A stretch of DNA of 64,000 nucleotides from WHSW01 sp963767475. Lineage in GTDB: Bacteria > Actinomycetota > Thermoleophilia > Solirubrobacterales > 70-9. A program made the position numbers and the translations under genes. The number at the start of each line of letters is the position of its first letter. Positions within the stretch are counted from its first letter, which is position 1. Below the pieces are notes generated by a model. That model worked only from the letters and a program-made list of their open reading frames with translations. It searched no databases and was not told where the DNA came from. The stretch lies in the NCBI GenBank assembly GCA_963767475.1, contig CAVYEI010000005.1, forward strand, positions 310,001 through 374,000, given 5' to 3'. Below, one piece after another: positions 15,159 to 25,134 of the stretch.

Positions 15159-16280
15159 CTACGAGGCCTGCCGCCGCGGCGCCTCTCCCTCGTCCGCGAG
15201 CACGTCCCGGACCCGCTCGCGGTGACGTTCGACCTGGCCCCGGGGATCCTCGAGCCCGGAGAGGCGCTGCTTGGCGAAGGCGAGCTCGGCGAGCTCGCGG
15301 CACAGCGAGCTGGTCCGGTGGGCGCCCTCGAGGTTGCCGGCGCGCACCTGGCCCAGCTCGCGCCGGGTGCGGCCGCGGAAGCTCGCCGCGGTCGCCGCCT
15401 GCTCTGGGGTGATCAGGCCGCTCTCGGTCTCGGCCTCGAGCTGTGAGCGGATCACCCGCCGCTGGTGGCGCAGCCAGAGCGCGATGCCGACGAAGAACGC
15501 GACCACGTAGCCCCAGGAGATCCACTTCAGCGCCTCCGCCGCCGACTCAGCGGACGCGTCCATACGGTCGGCGAGCTCGACCGGGACGCCGATCGCCAGG
15601 TAGTCGTAGGTGTTCTGGAAGCCATACTCGAGCGAGAGCAGGATCGACGAGAGGCCGTTGTTGACCGCGTGCATGAGCATCGCCAGCGCGAGCCCGAGCA
15701 GCGGCCAGCCGATCCGCCCCCACCACGATCGCGCCCATGTGGCGGCGCCGAGCCCGGCTCCGAAGGTGGCGGTCCAGATTGCGTGGCGCAGCATCGCCGG
15801 GCCGAAGAAGTCGCGCCTGTCGATGAACACGTCGAGGGCGTCGGCGACGCCGGAGAGACGCGCCTCGCGAAAGAAGTAGTAGAGGTCCTCGGTGAATGCG
15901 AAGCCGATGCCGACGGCCGCTCCGTAGACGATCCCGTCGGTGACCCCGTCGAACTCGAAGACGCCGAAACGGCGGCTCGCCCAGCGCGAGGCCAGGAAGG
16001 CGATCAGCAGCGCCAGGCCCTTGGCCAGCTCCTCGACCACCGGGGCCGAGAGCGCCGGCCCGAAGACGACCTCGACGTCGCGCGGGAGCGCGTTCTCGAA
16101 GGCGACGTTGCCGATCGACGCCCCGATCGCGGCGACGATCGCGCCCCAGAGAAACAGCAGGGCGAGGATCGAGATCGGCTCGCGCTCGTAGAGATCGAGG
16201 AAGCGGACGACCAGGAGCGCGAACACCGCTTGCAGCAGGGCATACGCGAGGACGAGGTCGTCGGCGGCGAACGGGTCCAT
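15159..16280 (-). CDS. PrsW-family intramembrane metalloprotease
   Basis: 373 residues with about eight transmembrane segments. The glutamic-type motifs are visible: VVEELAKG (EExxK, about residue 82-89), GFAFTEDLYYF (FxxxE, about 125-135) and MLMHAVNNG (His motif, about 200-208). In Bacillus, PrsW cleaves an anti-sigma factor; a similar role here would be inference. The last ~90 residues are a soluble, Arg/Glu-rich coiled tail that ordinary PrsW lacks. It is divergent from clpP with only ~60 bp between, so both promoters overlap there. Confidence 0.85.
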   Translation of the reverse strand: MDPFAADDLVLAYALLQAVFALLVVRFLDLYEREPISILALLFLWGAIVAAIGASIGNVAFENALPRDVEVVFGPALSAPVVEELAKGLALLIAFLASRWASRRFGVFEFDGVTDGIVYGAAVGIGFAFTEDLYYFFREARLSGVADALDVFIDRRDFFGPAMLRHAIWTATFGAGLGAATWARSWWGRIGWPLLGLALAMLMHAVNNGLSSILLSLEYGFQNTYDYLAIGVPVELADRMDASAESAAEALKWISWGYVVAFFVGIALWLRHQRRVIRSQLEAETESGLITPEQAATAASFRGRTRRELGQVRAGNLEGAHRTSSLCRELAELAFAKQRLSGLEDPRGQVERHRERVRDVLADEGEAPRRQAS

Positions 16281-16325
16281 GCCGGCGTCAGGCTTTCATG
16301 CCGAAAGGACGGGAGGAGGCTTCTA

Positions 16326-16331
16326 TACACT
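16326..16331 (+). promoter_or_regulatory. Probable -10 hexamer TACACT of clpP
   Basis: TACACT, inside TATACACT, ends 8 nt before ATG 16340. An AGGAGG upstream lies about 20 nt from the start, too far for use as ribosome site, so a leaderless start is more likely. Confidence 0.45.
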
Positions 16332-16339
16332 CACGCGCC

Positions 16340-16924
16340 ATGAGCCCCCTGGTACCGATGGTGGTCGAGCAGACGTCGCGAGGCGAGCGTGCCTTCGACA
16401 TCTACTCCCGCCTTCTCAACGAGCGGATCATCTTCCTCGGCACCCCGGTGACCGAGGACATCGCGAACCTGATCGTCGCCCAGCTGATCCATCTCGAGTC
16501 CGAGGATCCCGACAAGGACATCTCGATCTACATCAACTCCCCCGGCGGCTCGGTCTACGCCGGCCTGGCGATCTACGACACGATGCAATACATCAAGCCC
16601 GACGTGCAGACGATCTGCGTCGGCGTCGCGATGAGCATGGGCGCGCTGCTTCTCGCCGGTGGTGCCGAGGGCAAGCGGATGGCGACCCCGAACTCGAAGA
16701 TCCTCATCCACCAGGTCTCGGCCGGATTCCAGGGCCAGGCGACCGACATCGAGATCCACGCGAAGGAGATCATCGACGTCCGCCGCCGCCTCGATGAGAT
16801 CATCGCCAAGCACACGAAGCAGCCTTTCGAGAAGGTCACGAACGACACCGATCGCGATTACTTCATGTCGGCCGAGGAGGCCGTGGAGTACCACATCGTC
16901 GATCGCGTGATCGAGAACCACTAG
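16340..16924 (+). CDS. clpP: ATP-dependent Clp protease proteolytic subunit
   Basis: Serine peptidase of the ClpXP/ClpCP machine. 194 residues from ATG 16340 (MSPLVPMVVEQTSRGERAFD), the usual family N terminus; an upstream ATG at 16298 adds 14 unrelated residues. The catalytic Ser is in GVAMSMGALLLAGG (about residue 100), the His in SKILIHQ (about 125) and the Asp in the DTDRDYFMSAEEA region (about 174). The pro-peptide is short. The clpX partner begins 141 bp downstream across a strongly structured gap. Confidence 0.96.
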   Translation: MSPLVPMVVEQTSRGERAFDIYSRLLNERIIFLGTPVTEDIANLIVAQLIHLESEDPDKDISIYINSPGGSVYAGLAIYDTMQYIKPDVQTICVGVAMSMGALLLAGGAEGKRMATPNSKILIHQVSAGFQGQATDIEIHAKEIIDVRRRLDEIIAKHTKQPFEKVTNDTDRDYFMSAEEAVEYHIVDRVIENH

Positions 16925-16932
16925 CTCGCTCG

Positions 16933-16958
16933 CCTGCAACGCGCCCCCCGCTTGCAGG
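16933..16958 (+). terminator. Hairpin just after clpP (7-bp perfect stem)
   Basis: CCTGCAA and TTGCAGG pair around a 12-nt C-rich loop, 8 nt after the clpP stop. No U-tract follows, so partial termination or 3'-end protection is more likely than full termination. Confidence 0.45.
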
Positions 16959-16960
16959 GA

Positions 16961-17049
16961 CGGCGTCTTAGGGCGCGTAACAACTACGCGTCCAGCCGAG
17001 GCCGCGGGTGTCGTAACCTGACATCGAGCGGCCCGGACGTAAGACGCCG
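16961..17049 (+). ncRNA. Candidate three-way-junction leader RNA upstream of clpX
   Basis: P1: CGGCGTCTTA (16961-16970) pairs perfectly with TAAGACGCCG (17040-17049). P2: GGGCGCGTA (16971-16979) pairs with TACGCGTCC (16985-16993), nine pairs with one G-U and a 5-nt loop. P3: GGCCGC (17000-17005) pairs with GCGGCC (17028-17033), continued by 17007-17012 with 17020-17025 and the loop GTAACCT. The ribosome site AAGGGAG of clpX (17050-17056) begins at the very next base. I do not recognise a known riboswitch; a cis-regulatory role is inferred from position. Confidence 0.5.
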
Positions 17050-17065
17050 AAGGGAGCAAACCGCC

Positions 17066-18355
<1,290 letters not shown>

Positions 18356-18408
18356 ACCTCGGCCGCGGTCGCGCAACCCGATCACGGCCCCGGTGTTCAC
18401 GGGGTGGG

Positions 18409-20368
18409 GTGGATCGACGGACGGTCAGAGATTCGAGTTCGGCCTGGCGCCGGCGCACGCTGTCGGCGCTCGCGGCCGCGACGGCGCTCAGCCTCGCGGG
18501 CGCGGCATCCATTCCCGGCTCGGCCGCGGCGCTCGAGCTCAGGGTCTCGACCGGATATGACAACGCCGAGGACGGCTGCGACCCGGGCGCCTGCACGTTG
18601 CGCGAGGCGATCCTCGCCGCCAACGCCCAGCCGGGCGCCGACACCGTCGTCCTGCGATCCGGCTACACCTACGCCCTGGCGCTCGCCGGCGCGGGGGAGG
18701 ACGCCGCCCAGATCGGCGACCTCGACGTCACCGGACCGCTCGAGATCGTCGCCAACGGCAACGAGCGCGCGACGATCACCGCCAGCGGCATCGACCGGGT
18801 TTTCGACCTCTACGCCCCGGTCACGCTCGAGCGCCTGCGGATCATCGACGGCCTCGCCCGCGACCCCGGCGGCACCGAGGGCGCCGGTGTGCGCGTGATC
18901 AACGGGCGCTTCACCCTTCGTGACAGCGCGATCACCTCCAACGACGGCCCCGAGAGCGCGCTCGAGCTGGTCGGAGACGATGGGATGACGGTCCGCGACA
19001 GCGAGATCTCCGGCAACTTCGGCACCGGGATCATCGATCGCGGGGGCGGCGGTCTGCGCGCCGCCCACACCGAGATCTCCGCCAACACGGGCACCGGCCT
19101 GCAGGGTTTCGGGCCGGGCAGCCTGACCGTCTACCACGGCGAGATCACGGCCAACCACCTGCGTGGAATTCAGGAGTTCGACGACGGCGACGTGGCCGCG
19201 GTCGACGTGATCATCTCCGCCAACGGCCAGCAGGGGATCGACGAGCAGGGGGATGGCAGCCTCTTCGTGCGCCGCGCGCGACTGCGCGACAACGTCGCCG
19301 CCGCGACGACGGAGGAAGGCGACGGCGAGCTCAGCATCTACCGAACGAAGGTCACCGGCTCGGGCGCCGGGGCGGCGGTCGAGCACGGGCCGGGCGGCAT
19401 CTCGTTGATCAAGACGCGGCTGGCGTTCAACGACGGGCTCGGGCTGAGCGAGTGGGACAAGGGCTCAATCGGGCTCGAGGAGACGACGCTCGAGGGCAGC
19501 CCGCTCGGCGGCCTGGTGGAGCGGGGCGAGGGCGGCATCGGCCTCACCCTGGCGCGGGTGCTCGACAGCGGCGGCGTCGGTGTGGCCGAGTTCGACGATG
19601 GTGACCTCTCCATGGTCCGGGCGCGCGTCTCGGGTGCCGAGGAGGCCGCGATCACCCTCGACGGTGTCGCCAGCCTGTTGCGCAGCCGGGTGCTCGAGAA
19701 CGGGGGCGGGATCGCGATCGCCAACGGCACGCTGAGCCTCGGGCGCAGCGCGATCGTCGACAACTCGGGCGAGATCGGCGGGATCGCGGCGCTCAATTCG
19801 AGCGTCTCGCTGCGCCAGTCGACGATCGGCGCCAATGCCTCCGACGGCAACGGCGGTGGAATCTCCCTCGCCGGGGCCAGCTCGCTCGTGGCCACGAACG
19901 CCACCGTGGCCGAGAACTCGGCCGTCGGCTCCGGCGGCGGGATCCACATCGCCGCCGGCGGCGAGGCGCAGCTGAACGCGGTCACGATCGCCTCCAACCT
20001 GACCGGCGCGATGGGCGGAGGGATCGCGCTCGACCCCGGGGCGACGGCGAGGATCGACAACTCGCTCCTGGCCGCAGAACCGCGCCGAATCCTCGGCTCC
20101 CGATTGCTTCGGCAGCGGGCTCTCGTCGGGTGGCGGCAACCTGATCGGCACGCTCGAGGGCTGCCTCGGGTGGACCGGTGGCTCGGACGTGGTCGGGCGC
20201 GACCCGCGGATCGGCCCGCTGGCGTCGAACGGCGGCCCGACCTCGACCGTCGCCCTGCGTCATGGAAGCCCGGCGATCGGGGCGGCGCAGACCGACGCCC
20301 CGCGGCGAGACCAGCGCAACCTGACCCGGCGCGATCCGGACGCGGGGGCGTTCGAGCGCGCCGACTGA
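18409..20368 (+). pseudogene. Secreted right-handed beta-helix protein, frameshifted near 20074
   Basis: From GTG 18409: a signal peptide (TLSALAAATALSLAGAAS), then the CTLREAILAANA motif common in extracellular beta-helix proteins, and about 20 beta-helix turns with repeated D-S-x-I-x-x-N/G-type rungs. The first frame is coherent to IDNSLLA at about 20073. After one extra base the coherent sequence continues in the +1 frame as QNRAESSAPDCFGSGLSSGG and on to GAFERAD with TGA at 20366-20368. The unshifted frame turns into Arg-rich nonsense and runs into valS. Either a real pseudogene or a one-base sequence error. Confidence 0.75.
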
Positions 20369-20402
20369 GCGCTCGACGGCGAGCACTAAGATCGCCGCTT
20401 CG

Positions 20403-22970
20403 ATGGATGCGGCACGGCGAGAGAGGCTCGAGGCGACGACCCGGTGGGAGCCGGGGGAGGTCGAGGGGCGGATCTTCGCCCAGTGGGAGGCCAGCGGCGC
20501 CTTCGACCCGGAGCCCGGGGGGACGCCCGAGGAGAACTTCTCGATCGCGATCCCGCCCCCGAACGTGACCGGCGCGCTGCACATGGGCCACGCGCTCAAC
20601 GGCACGGTCCAGGACTCGCTGATCCGGATGCGGCGGATGCAGGGCCGCAACGCGCTCTGGACGCTGGGCACCGACCACGCCGGGATCGGCACCCAGATGG
20701 TGGTCGAGAAGGAGCTGCGGGCGCAGGGCAGCTCGCGCCACGAGCTCGGCCGCGAGGCGTTCGTCGAGCGCGTCTGGGAGTGGCGGCGCGAGTACGGCTC
20801 GCAGATCGTCGAGCAGTACAAGCGCCTGGGCGCCTCCTGCGACTACGAGCGTGAGGCGTTCACCCTCGACGAGGGCTACATCCGCGCCGTCTACAAGGTC
20901 TTCGTCGCCCTCTATGAGAAGGGCCTGATCTATCGCGACAACTACATGGTCAGCTGGGACCCGGGGACCAACTCGGCGATCTCCGACCTCGAGGTCGTCA
21001 ACCGCGAGGTCGACGACGTGCTGTATGAGATCGATTACCCGGTCGAGGGCTCCGACGAGGCGCTGACGATCGCCACCGTGCGCCCGGAGACGATGCTCGC
21101 CGACACCGCGGTCGCTGTGCATCCCGACGATCAGCGCTACAAGCGCCTCGTCGGCGGTCACGCGACCTTGCCGTTGATCGGCCGCCGGCTGCCGATCATC
21201 GCCGACGAGCACGTCGACCCGGAGTTCGGCACGGGGGCGCTGAAGATCACCCCCGGCCACGATCCGAACGACTTCGAGATCGGCCGCGCCAATGACCTCG
21301 AGCAGATCTCGGCGATCGGTGAGGACGGGCGGATGACCGCGGCGGCGGGGGAGGAGTTCGAGGGCATGACCGCGATCGAGGCCCGCGAGGCCGTCGTCGC
21401 GGCGCTGCGCGAACAGGGCAGCCTCCGCGACGAGCAGCCCTACACCCACTCGGTGCCGTTCTCGGAGCGCTCGGGCGAGCGGATCGAGCCGCTGATCTCG
21501 CTGCAGTGGTTCTGTCGCATGGACGAGCTCGCGGCGCCCGCGATCGAGGTGGTCGAGCGCGACGAGGTCCGGATCGTTCCCGAGAACTACAAGCGCGTCT
21601 ACCTCAACTGGATGCGCGAGATCCGCCCCTGGTGCGTCTCGCGCCAGCTCTGGTGGGGCCATCAGATCCCCGTCTGGTACGGCCCCGAGGGCGAGGAGAT
21701 CGTCGCCGAGTCGCCGGAGCTCGCCCGCGAGGCGGCCGCCGAGCGCGGCATCGATCCCGATTCGCTGCGCCGGGAGACCGACGTCCTAGACACCTGGTTC
21801 AGCTCCGCGCTGTGGCCTTTCGCGACCCTCGGCTGGCCCGAAGAAACTCCTCATTTGCGGGCTTTTTATCCGACCAGTTTTCTCACCACCGCGCGCGAGA
21901 TCATCTTCCTCTGGGTCGCCAGGATGGTGATGATGGGCATCGAGTTCACCGGCGAGATCCCGTTTCACGACGTCTACGTGCACCCGGTCGTCCAGGCGCC
22001 GGACGGGCGGCGGATGTCGAAGTCGCTGGGGACCGGGATCGACCCGCTCGACGAGATCGAGGTCCACGGCGCCGACGCGCTGCGCTTCGGCGTGCTCGCG
22101 ATCTCCTCGACCCAGGACGTCCGCTACTCACCGGAGCGGATCCAGCAGGGCCGCGACCTGGCGAACAAGATGTGGAACGCGTCGCGGCTGATCCTGCTCA
22201 ACACAGACGCAACGCCTGAGCCGCGAACAGCGCAACTTGAGGATCGCTGGATCCTGTTTCACCTGGACGCCGCGATCCGGGACGTGACCAGGCAGGTGGA
22301 GGATTACGACTTCTCGCACGCGGTGCTCGGGTTCTACTCGTTCTTCTGGTCCGAGTTCTGTGACTGGTACCTGGAGATCGTCAAACCGCGGCTCTATGAC
22401 GGTGACGAGGACGCCGCCTCGAACCTGCTCTACATGCTCGATCAGGTTTTGCGCTTGGCACACCCCGTGATGCCGTTCGTGACTGAGGAGATCTGGAGTT
22501 ATCTCCCCGCACGCGACGATCTGCTGATCGTGTCTGAATCCCCCAAATGCGACCCTTCCCTCGTGGATTCGGCAGCGGCGCTCGCGGTCCAGAACGAAAT
22601 CGAGCTGGTCAGGCAGGTGCGGGGCTGGCGCGATCTCGTCGGTGTGCCGGCCGCCGCCGTGCTCGAAGCGCGGATCGAAGGCGAGGTCAGCGAGTTCGTG
22701 CCTCGGCTGGCGAGGCTCAGCCCCACCCCCGGGAAAGGCGAGGCCCTGAAGGCAATCGGGCCGGTCCAGATCCTCGCCTCGGACGAGATCGACGCCGCCG
22801 AGGCCACGGCCCGAATCGAGGCGGAGCGCAAACGCCTGGGCTCGGAGATCGAGCGCCTCGAGCGCAAGCTCGGCAACGAAGGGTTCGTCGCCAAGGCGCC
22901 GGCCGAAGTGGTCGAGGCGGAGCGCGAGAAGCTGAACGGCTACCGCGCCGAGCTCGACGAGCTGGGATAA
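20403..22970 (+). CDS. valS: Valine--tRNA ligase
   Basis: Class I synthetase that charges tRNA-Val. 855 residues. The HIGH motif is HMGH (residues 60-63) after PPPNVTGAL; the KMSKS motif is RRMSKSLG (about residue 537-544). The CP1 editing domain lies between them, with the TVRPETMLADTAVAVHP editing signature near 225. The anticodon-binding helices and a C-terminal coiled coil (from about 790) complete the protein. A TAAGAT hexamer ends 10 nt before ATG, suggesting a leaderless transcript. folC follows, overlapping or nearly so. Confidence 0.96.
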   Translation: MDAARRERLEATTRWEPGEVEGRIFAQWEASGAFDPEPGGTPEENFSIAIPPPNVTGALHMGHALNGTVQDSLIRMRRMQGRNALWTLGTDHAGIGTQMVVEKELRAQGSSRHELGREAFVERVWEWRREYGSQIVEQYKRLGASCDYEREAFTLDEGYIRAVYKVFVALYEKGLIYRDNYMVSWDPGTNSAISDLEVVNREVDDVLYEIDYPVEGSDEALTIATVRPETMLADTAVAVHPDDQRYKRLVGGHATLPLIGRRLPIIADEHVDPEFGTGALKITPGHDPNDFEIGRANDLEQISAIGEDGRMTAAAGEEFEGMTAIEAREAVVAALREQGSLRDEQPYTHSVPFSERSGERIEPLISLQWFCRMDELAAPAIEVVERDEVRIVPENYKRVYLNWMREIRPWCVSRQLWWGHQIPVWYGPEGEEIVAESPELAREAAAERGIDPDSLRRETDVLDTWFSSALWPFATLGWPEETPHLRAFYPTSFLTTAREIIFLWVARMVMMGIEFTGEIPFHDVYVHPVVQAPDGRRMSKSLGTGIDPLDEIEVHGADALRFGVLAISSTQDVRYSPERIQQGRDLANKMWNASRLILLNTDATPEPRTAQLEDRWILFHLDAAIRDVTRQVEDYDFSHAVLGFYSFFWSEFCDWYLEIVKPRLYDGDEDAASNLLYMLDQVLRLAHPVMPFVTEEIWSYLPARDDLLIVSESPKCDPSLVDSAAALAVQNEIELVRQVRGWRDLVGVPAAAVLEARIEGEVSEFVPRLARLSPTPGKGEALKAIGPVQILASDEIDAAEATARIEAERKRLGSEIERLERKLGNEGFVAKAPAEVVEAEREKLNGYRAELDELG

Positions 22971-22975
22971 AGCCC

Positions 22976-24232
22976 CTGGCCTGGACGGCTGAACAGGGGG
23001 AGGCCTACCTCGGCTCGCTGGAGCCGCTGGGGATGAAGTTCGGCCTCGAGCGGATCTCGCGCCTGGTCTCGACGCTGGGGATGCCGCAGCACAGGTTCGC
23101 CTCGGTGCACGTGGTCGGCACCAACGGCAAGTCGTCGGTGACCGAGATCACGGCGGCGGTGCTGGAGGCACACGGGATCGGCGCCGGCGCCTATCTCTCA
23201 CCCCACGACCAGCGCTGGCGCGAGCGGATCCGCATCGGCGGAGCCGAGATCGCTCCCGAGGCCTTCGGCGAGGCGACAGAGCGGGTGGCGCAGTCGGTCG
23301 CGGTCGTCAATCGCACCCTGGACGAGGGCGAGTCGGTGACCCAGTTCGAGGCCGACACCGCGACCGCGTTCGTCGCCCTGGCCGCGGCCCGGGTCGAGGT
23401 GGGGGTGATCGAAGCCGGCCTCGGCGGGCGCCTCGACGCGACCAACGTGATCCCCTCGCGGGTCACGGTGCTGACCTCGGTCGGGCTCGAGCACACCGAG
23501 TTCCTGGGCGAGACCGAAACCGAGATCGCGGCCGAGAAGCTCGCCGTGCTTCGCGACCATTCGACCCTGGTCACCGGTCCGCTGGCGCCGGAGGTCGCCG
23601 AGGTGGCCCGGCGCGTCGCCGCCGAACGGAGCGCCAAGCTGGTCGAGGTCCGCGATCTCTCCCCGGCGGTCGAGCTACCCACCGCGGCGCCGTATCTGCG
23701 CCGCAACTTCGCCGTCGCGCTCGCTGCCGCCGAGGTGATCGTCGGCTCGCTCGACCCCGAGCGCGTGCTCGGGGTGGCGGCCGGGCTCGAGCTGCACGGC
23801 CGCATGGAGGTGATCGACGGCGACCCACCGCTGGTGCTCGACGCCGCGCACAACCCGGCCGGCGCGGCGGCCCTGGCCGAGGCGCTGCCCACGGTCGCCG
23901 CGGGCCGCCCCGTGATCGCCTGCCTGGCGGTGCTCGCCGACAAGGATGCGGCGGGGCTGGTCGGGGCGCTGGCTCCGGTGCTGGCGGGGATGGTGGCGAC
24001 GGAGGTGCCGGCTGAGCGGCTGGCGGAGGCCGGGCGGCCGGGGGCGCGGGCGCTGGGGGCGGGCGACCTGGCCGCGGTCGCGCGGGAGGCGGGATTGGGC
24101 TGGGTGGAGGAGGTGGGGGATCCGGCCGTGGCGGTGCGCCGGGCGCGCTCCGTGGCCGAGGCGCAGGGCGGCGTCGTGCTCGTCACCGGCTCGCACTACC
24201 TGCTCCGCTACGCGGCCGATCCGATCGAGTGA
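22976..24232 (+). CDS. folC: Bifunctional folylpolyglutamate synthase/dihydrofolate synthase
   Basis: Adds glutamate to folates and joins dihydropteroate to Glu. The Mur-ligase-type protein is about 418 residues: HVVGTNGKSSVTEITAAVLEAHG is the P-loop (around 46-50), AYLSPHDQRWRERIRI the folate site, GVIEAGLGGRLDATNV the second ATP loop and DAAHNPAGAAAL the C-terminal signature. The start is unusual: no ATG, GTG or TTG lies between the valS end and the domain. CTG 22976 or ATA 22967 (overlapping the valS TAA as ATAA) are the candidates. Cotranscription with valS is clear. Confidence 0.9.
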   Translation: MAWTAEQGEAYLGSLEPLGMKFGLERISRLVSTLGMPQHRFASVHVVGTNGKSSVTEITAAVLEAHGIGAGAYLSPHDQRWRERIRIGGAEIAPEAFGEATERVAQSVAVVNRTLDEGESVTQFEADTATAFVALAAARVEVGVIEAGLGGRLDATNVIPSRVTVLTSVGLEHTEFLGETETEIAAEKLAVLRDHSTLVTGPLAPEVAEVARRVAAERSAKLVEVRDLSPAVELPTAAPYLRRNFAVALAAAEVIVGSLDPERVLGVAAGLELHGRMEVIDGDPPLVLDAAHNPAGAAALAEALPTVAAGRPVIACLAVLADKDAAGLVGALAPVLAGMVATEVPAERLAEAGRPGARALGAGDLAAVAREAGLGWVEEVGDPAVAVRRARSVAEAQGGVVLVTGSHYLLRYAADPIE

Positions 24233-24277
24233 GTGGTTCGAGACTTATACGGTCGTCAATCCATCAGTCGATGGCCG

Positions 24278-24985
24278 CTAGCGGCCCTTGAGGCGCTGGC
24301 GGAACTCCCTCACGTCGCGCTTGAGCCAGTCGGTGTGGTCGTTGACCCAGCCCTGGAGGTCCTTGAAGTGGGGGTCGTCGTTGGCCATCGAGTGGCCGAT
24401 CACCTCGCCGGTCGGGATCTCGTAGCGGGCCTGGAGCCAGCGCACGAGGCGCAGCGCGGCGCCGATCTGCTTGCGCCGCTCGAGGATCTGCTGATCGGCC
24501 CAGTGTGCGCCCGAGCCGGTCTCCTGCACCATCTCGATTCCGATCGCCAGGTGGTTGAGCCCGATCGTGTGGCGGCAGCGGATCGCGGGCGGCACCAGCT
24601 CGTCGATCGTTCCGTTCTGCTCGATCACGTAGTGGGCGCAGACGCCCGGGCGCTCGCCGAGGTTGGGGGCGTTGGAGTCGAACGTGCTCCAGACGGAGTC
24701 GTAGCTGTCGGTGGCGGTGAAGTGGAGGACGATCACCTTCGGATCGGTCAGCTGCCACTCGCGCCCGCCGTAGTGGCGACGCGAGTATGCGGCCATCTGC
24801 GACTTGCGCTCGCCGCCGTAGGAGACGTGATCGGCGGTGATCGATGGCTTCGCCGCGTGCGTGCCCAGGGCCGGCCCCGGCCAGCCCTGAGCGCCGGTAG
24901 CGGTGAGCGCGACGATGGTCGCCAGCGCCCAGAAAACGGGCTTGCGCCGCACCAGCGGCTGTTTCCGATTACCTTCTGTCTCCAT
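24278..24985 (-). CDS. Secreted N-acetylmuramoyl-L-alanine amidase (amidase_2/PGRP fold)
   Basis: Zinc amidase that cuts between N-acetylmuramic acid and L-alanine of peptidoglycan. 235 residues: a signal-type hydrophobic segment at about 17-32, then the fold with the zinc ligands in VIVLHFTATDSYDS (first His) and the PTGEVIGHS-and-DPHFKDLQ region (second His and Asp). The middle motif CAHYVIEQNGTIDELV is typical of amidase_2. Convergent with folC. It shares a 149-bp upstream region with the small ORF and the zinc-ribbon gene. Confidence 0.87.
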   Translation of the reverse strand: METEGNRKQPLVRRKPVFWALATIVALTATGAQGWPGPALGTHAAKPSITADHVSYGGERKSQMAAYSRRHYGGREWQLTDPKVIVLHFTATDSYDSVWSTFDSNAPNLGERPGVCAHYVIEQNGTIDELVPPAIRCRHTIGLNHLAIGIEMVQETGSGAHWADQQILERRKQIGAALRLVRWLQARYEIPTGEVIGHSMANDDPHFKDLQGWVNDHTDWLKRDVREFRQRLKGR

Positions 24986-25017
24986 TGGATAGGGGCGCGC
25001 GTTCAGAGCTACTCCAC

Positions 25018-25104
25018 ATGATGGGGCTGGTCGCGGCCGTGGTCGCGATCGTGATCCTGGTCTTCTTCGGGCTGGGCTATCTGTTCGGGCGCCTCTTCCT
25101 CTAA
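25018..25104 (+). CDS. 28-residue single-helix membrane peptide
   Basis: ATG ATG start, 28 codons, TAA. The peptide begins MMGLVAAVVAIVILVFFGLG and ends YLFGRLFL: one continuous transmembrane helix with a lone Arg near its C terminus. No clear ribosome site precedes it, but the composition is unlike random GC-rich sequence. It stands 30 bp before the zinc-ribbon membrane protein gene and divergent from the amidase. Confidence 0.45.
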   Translation: MMGLVAAVVAIVILVFFGLGYLFGRLFL

Positions 25105-25134
25105 CCCAGCGCTGACTACACTGCCCAACCTGCC

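Noticed and set aside
16961..17049. Hammerhead or purine-type riboswitch in the clpX leader
   Set aside because: Three-way junction shape fits, but the CUGANGA/GAAA core and the purine-riboswitch core bases are absent.
20075..20568. Unshifted continuation of the beta-helix frame into valS
   Set aside because: Sequence turns into Arg/Pro-rich nonsense and overlaps a conserved synthetase; the other frame gives the expected end.
24233..24277. Terminator between folC and the amidase gene
   Set aside because: Only a 5-bp CCATC/GATGG inverted repeat and no T-run.
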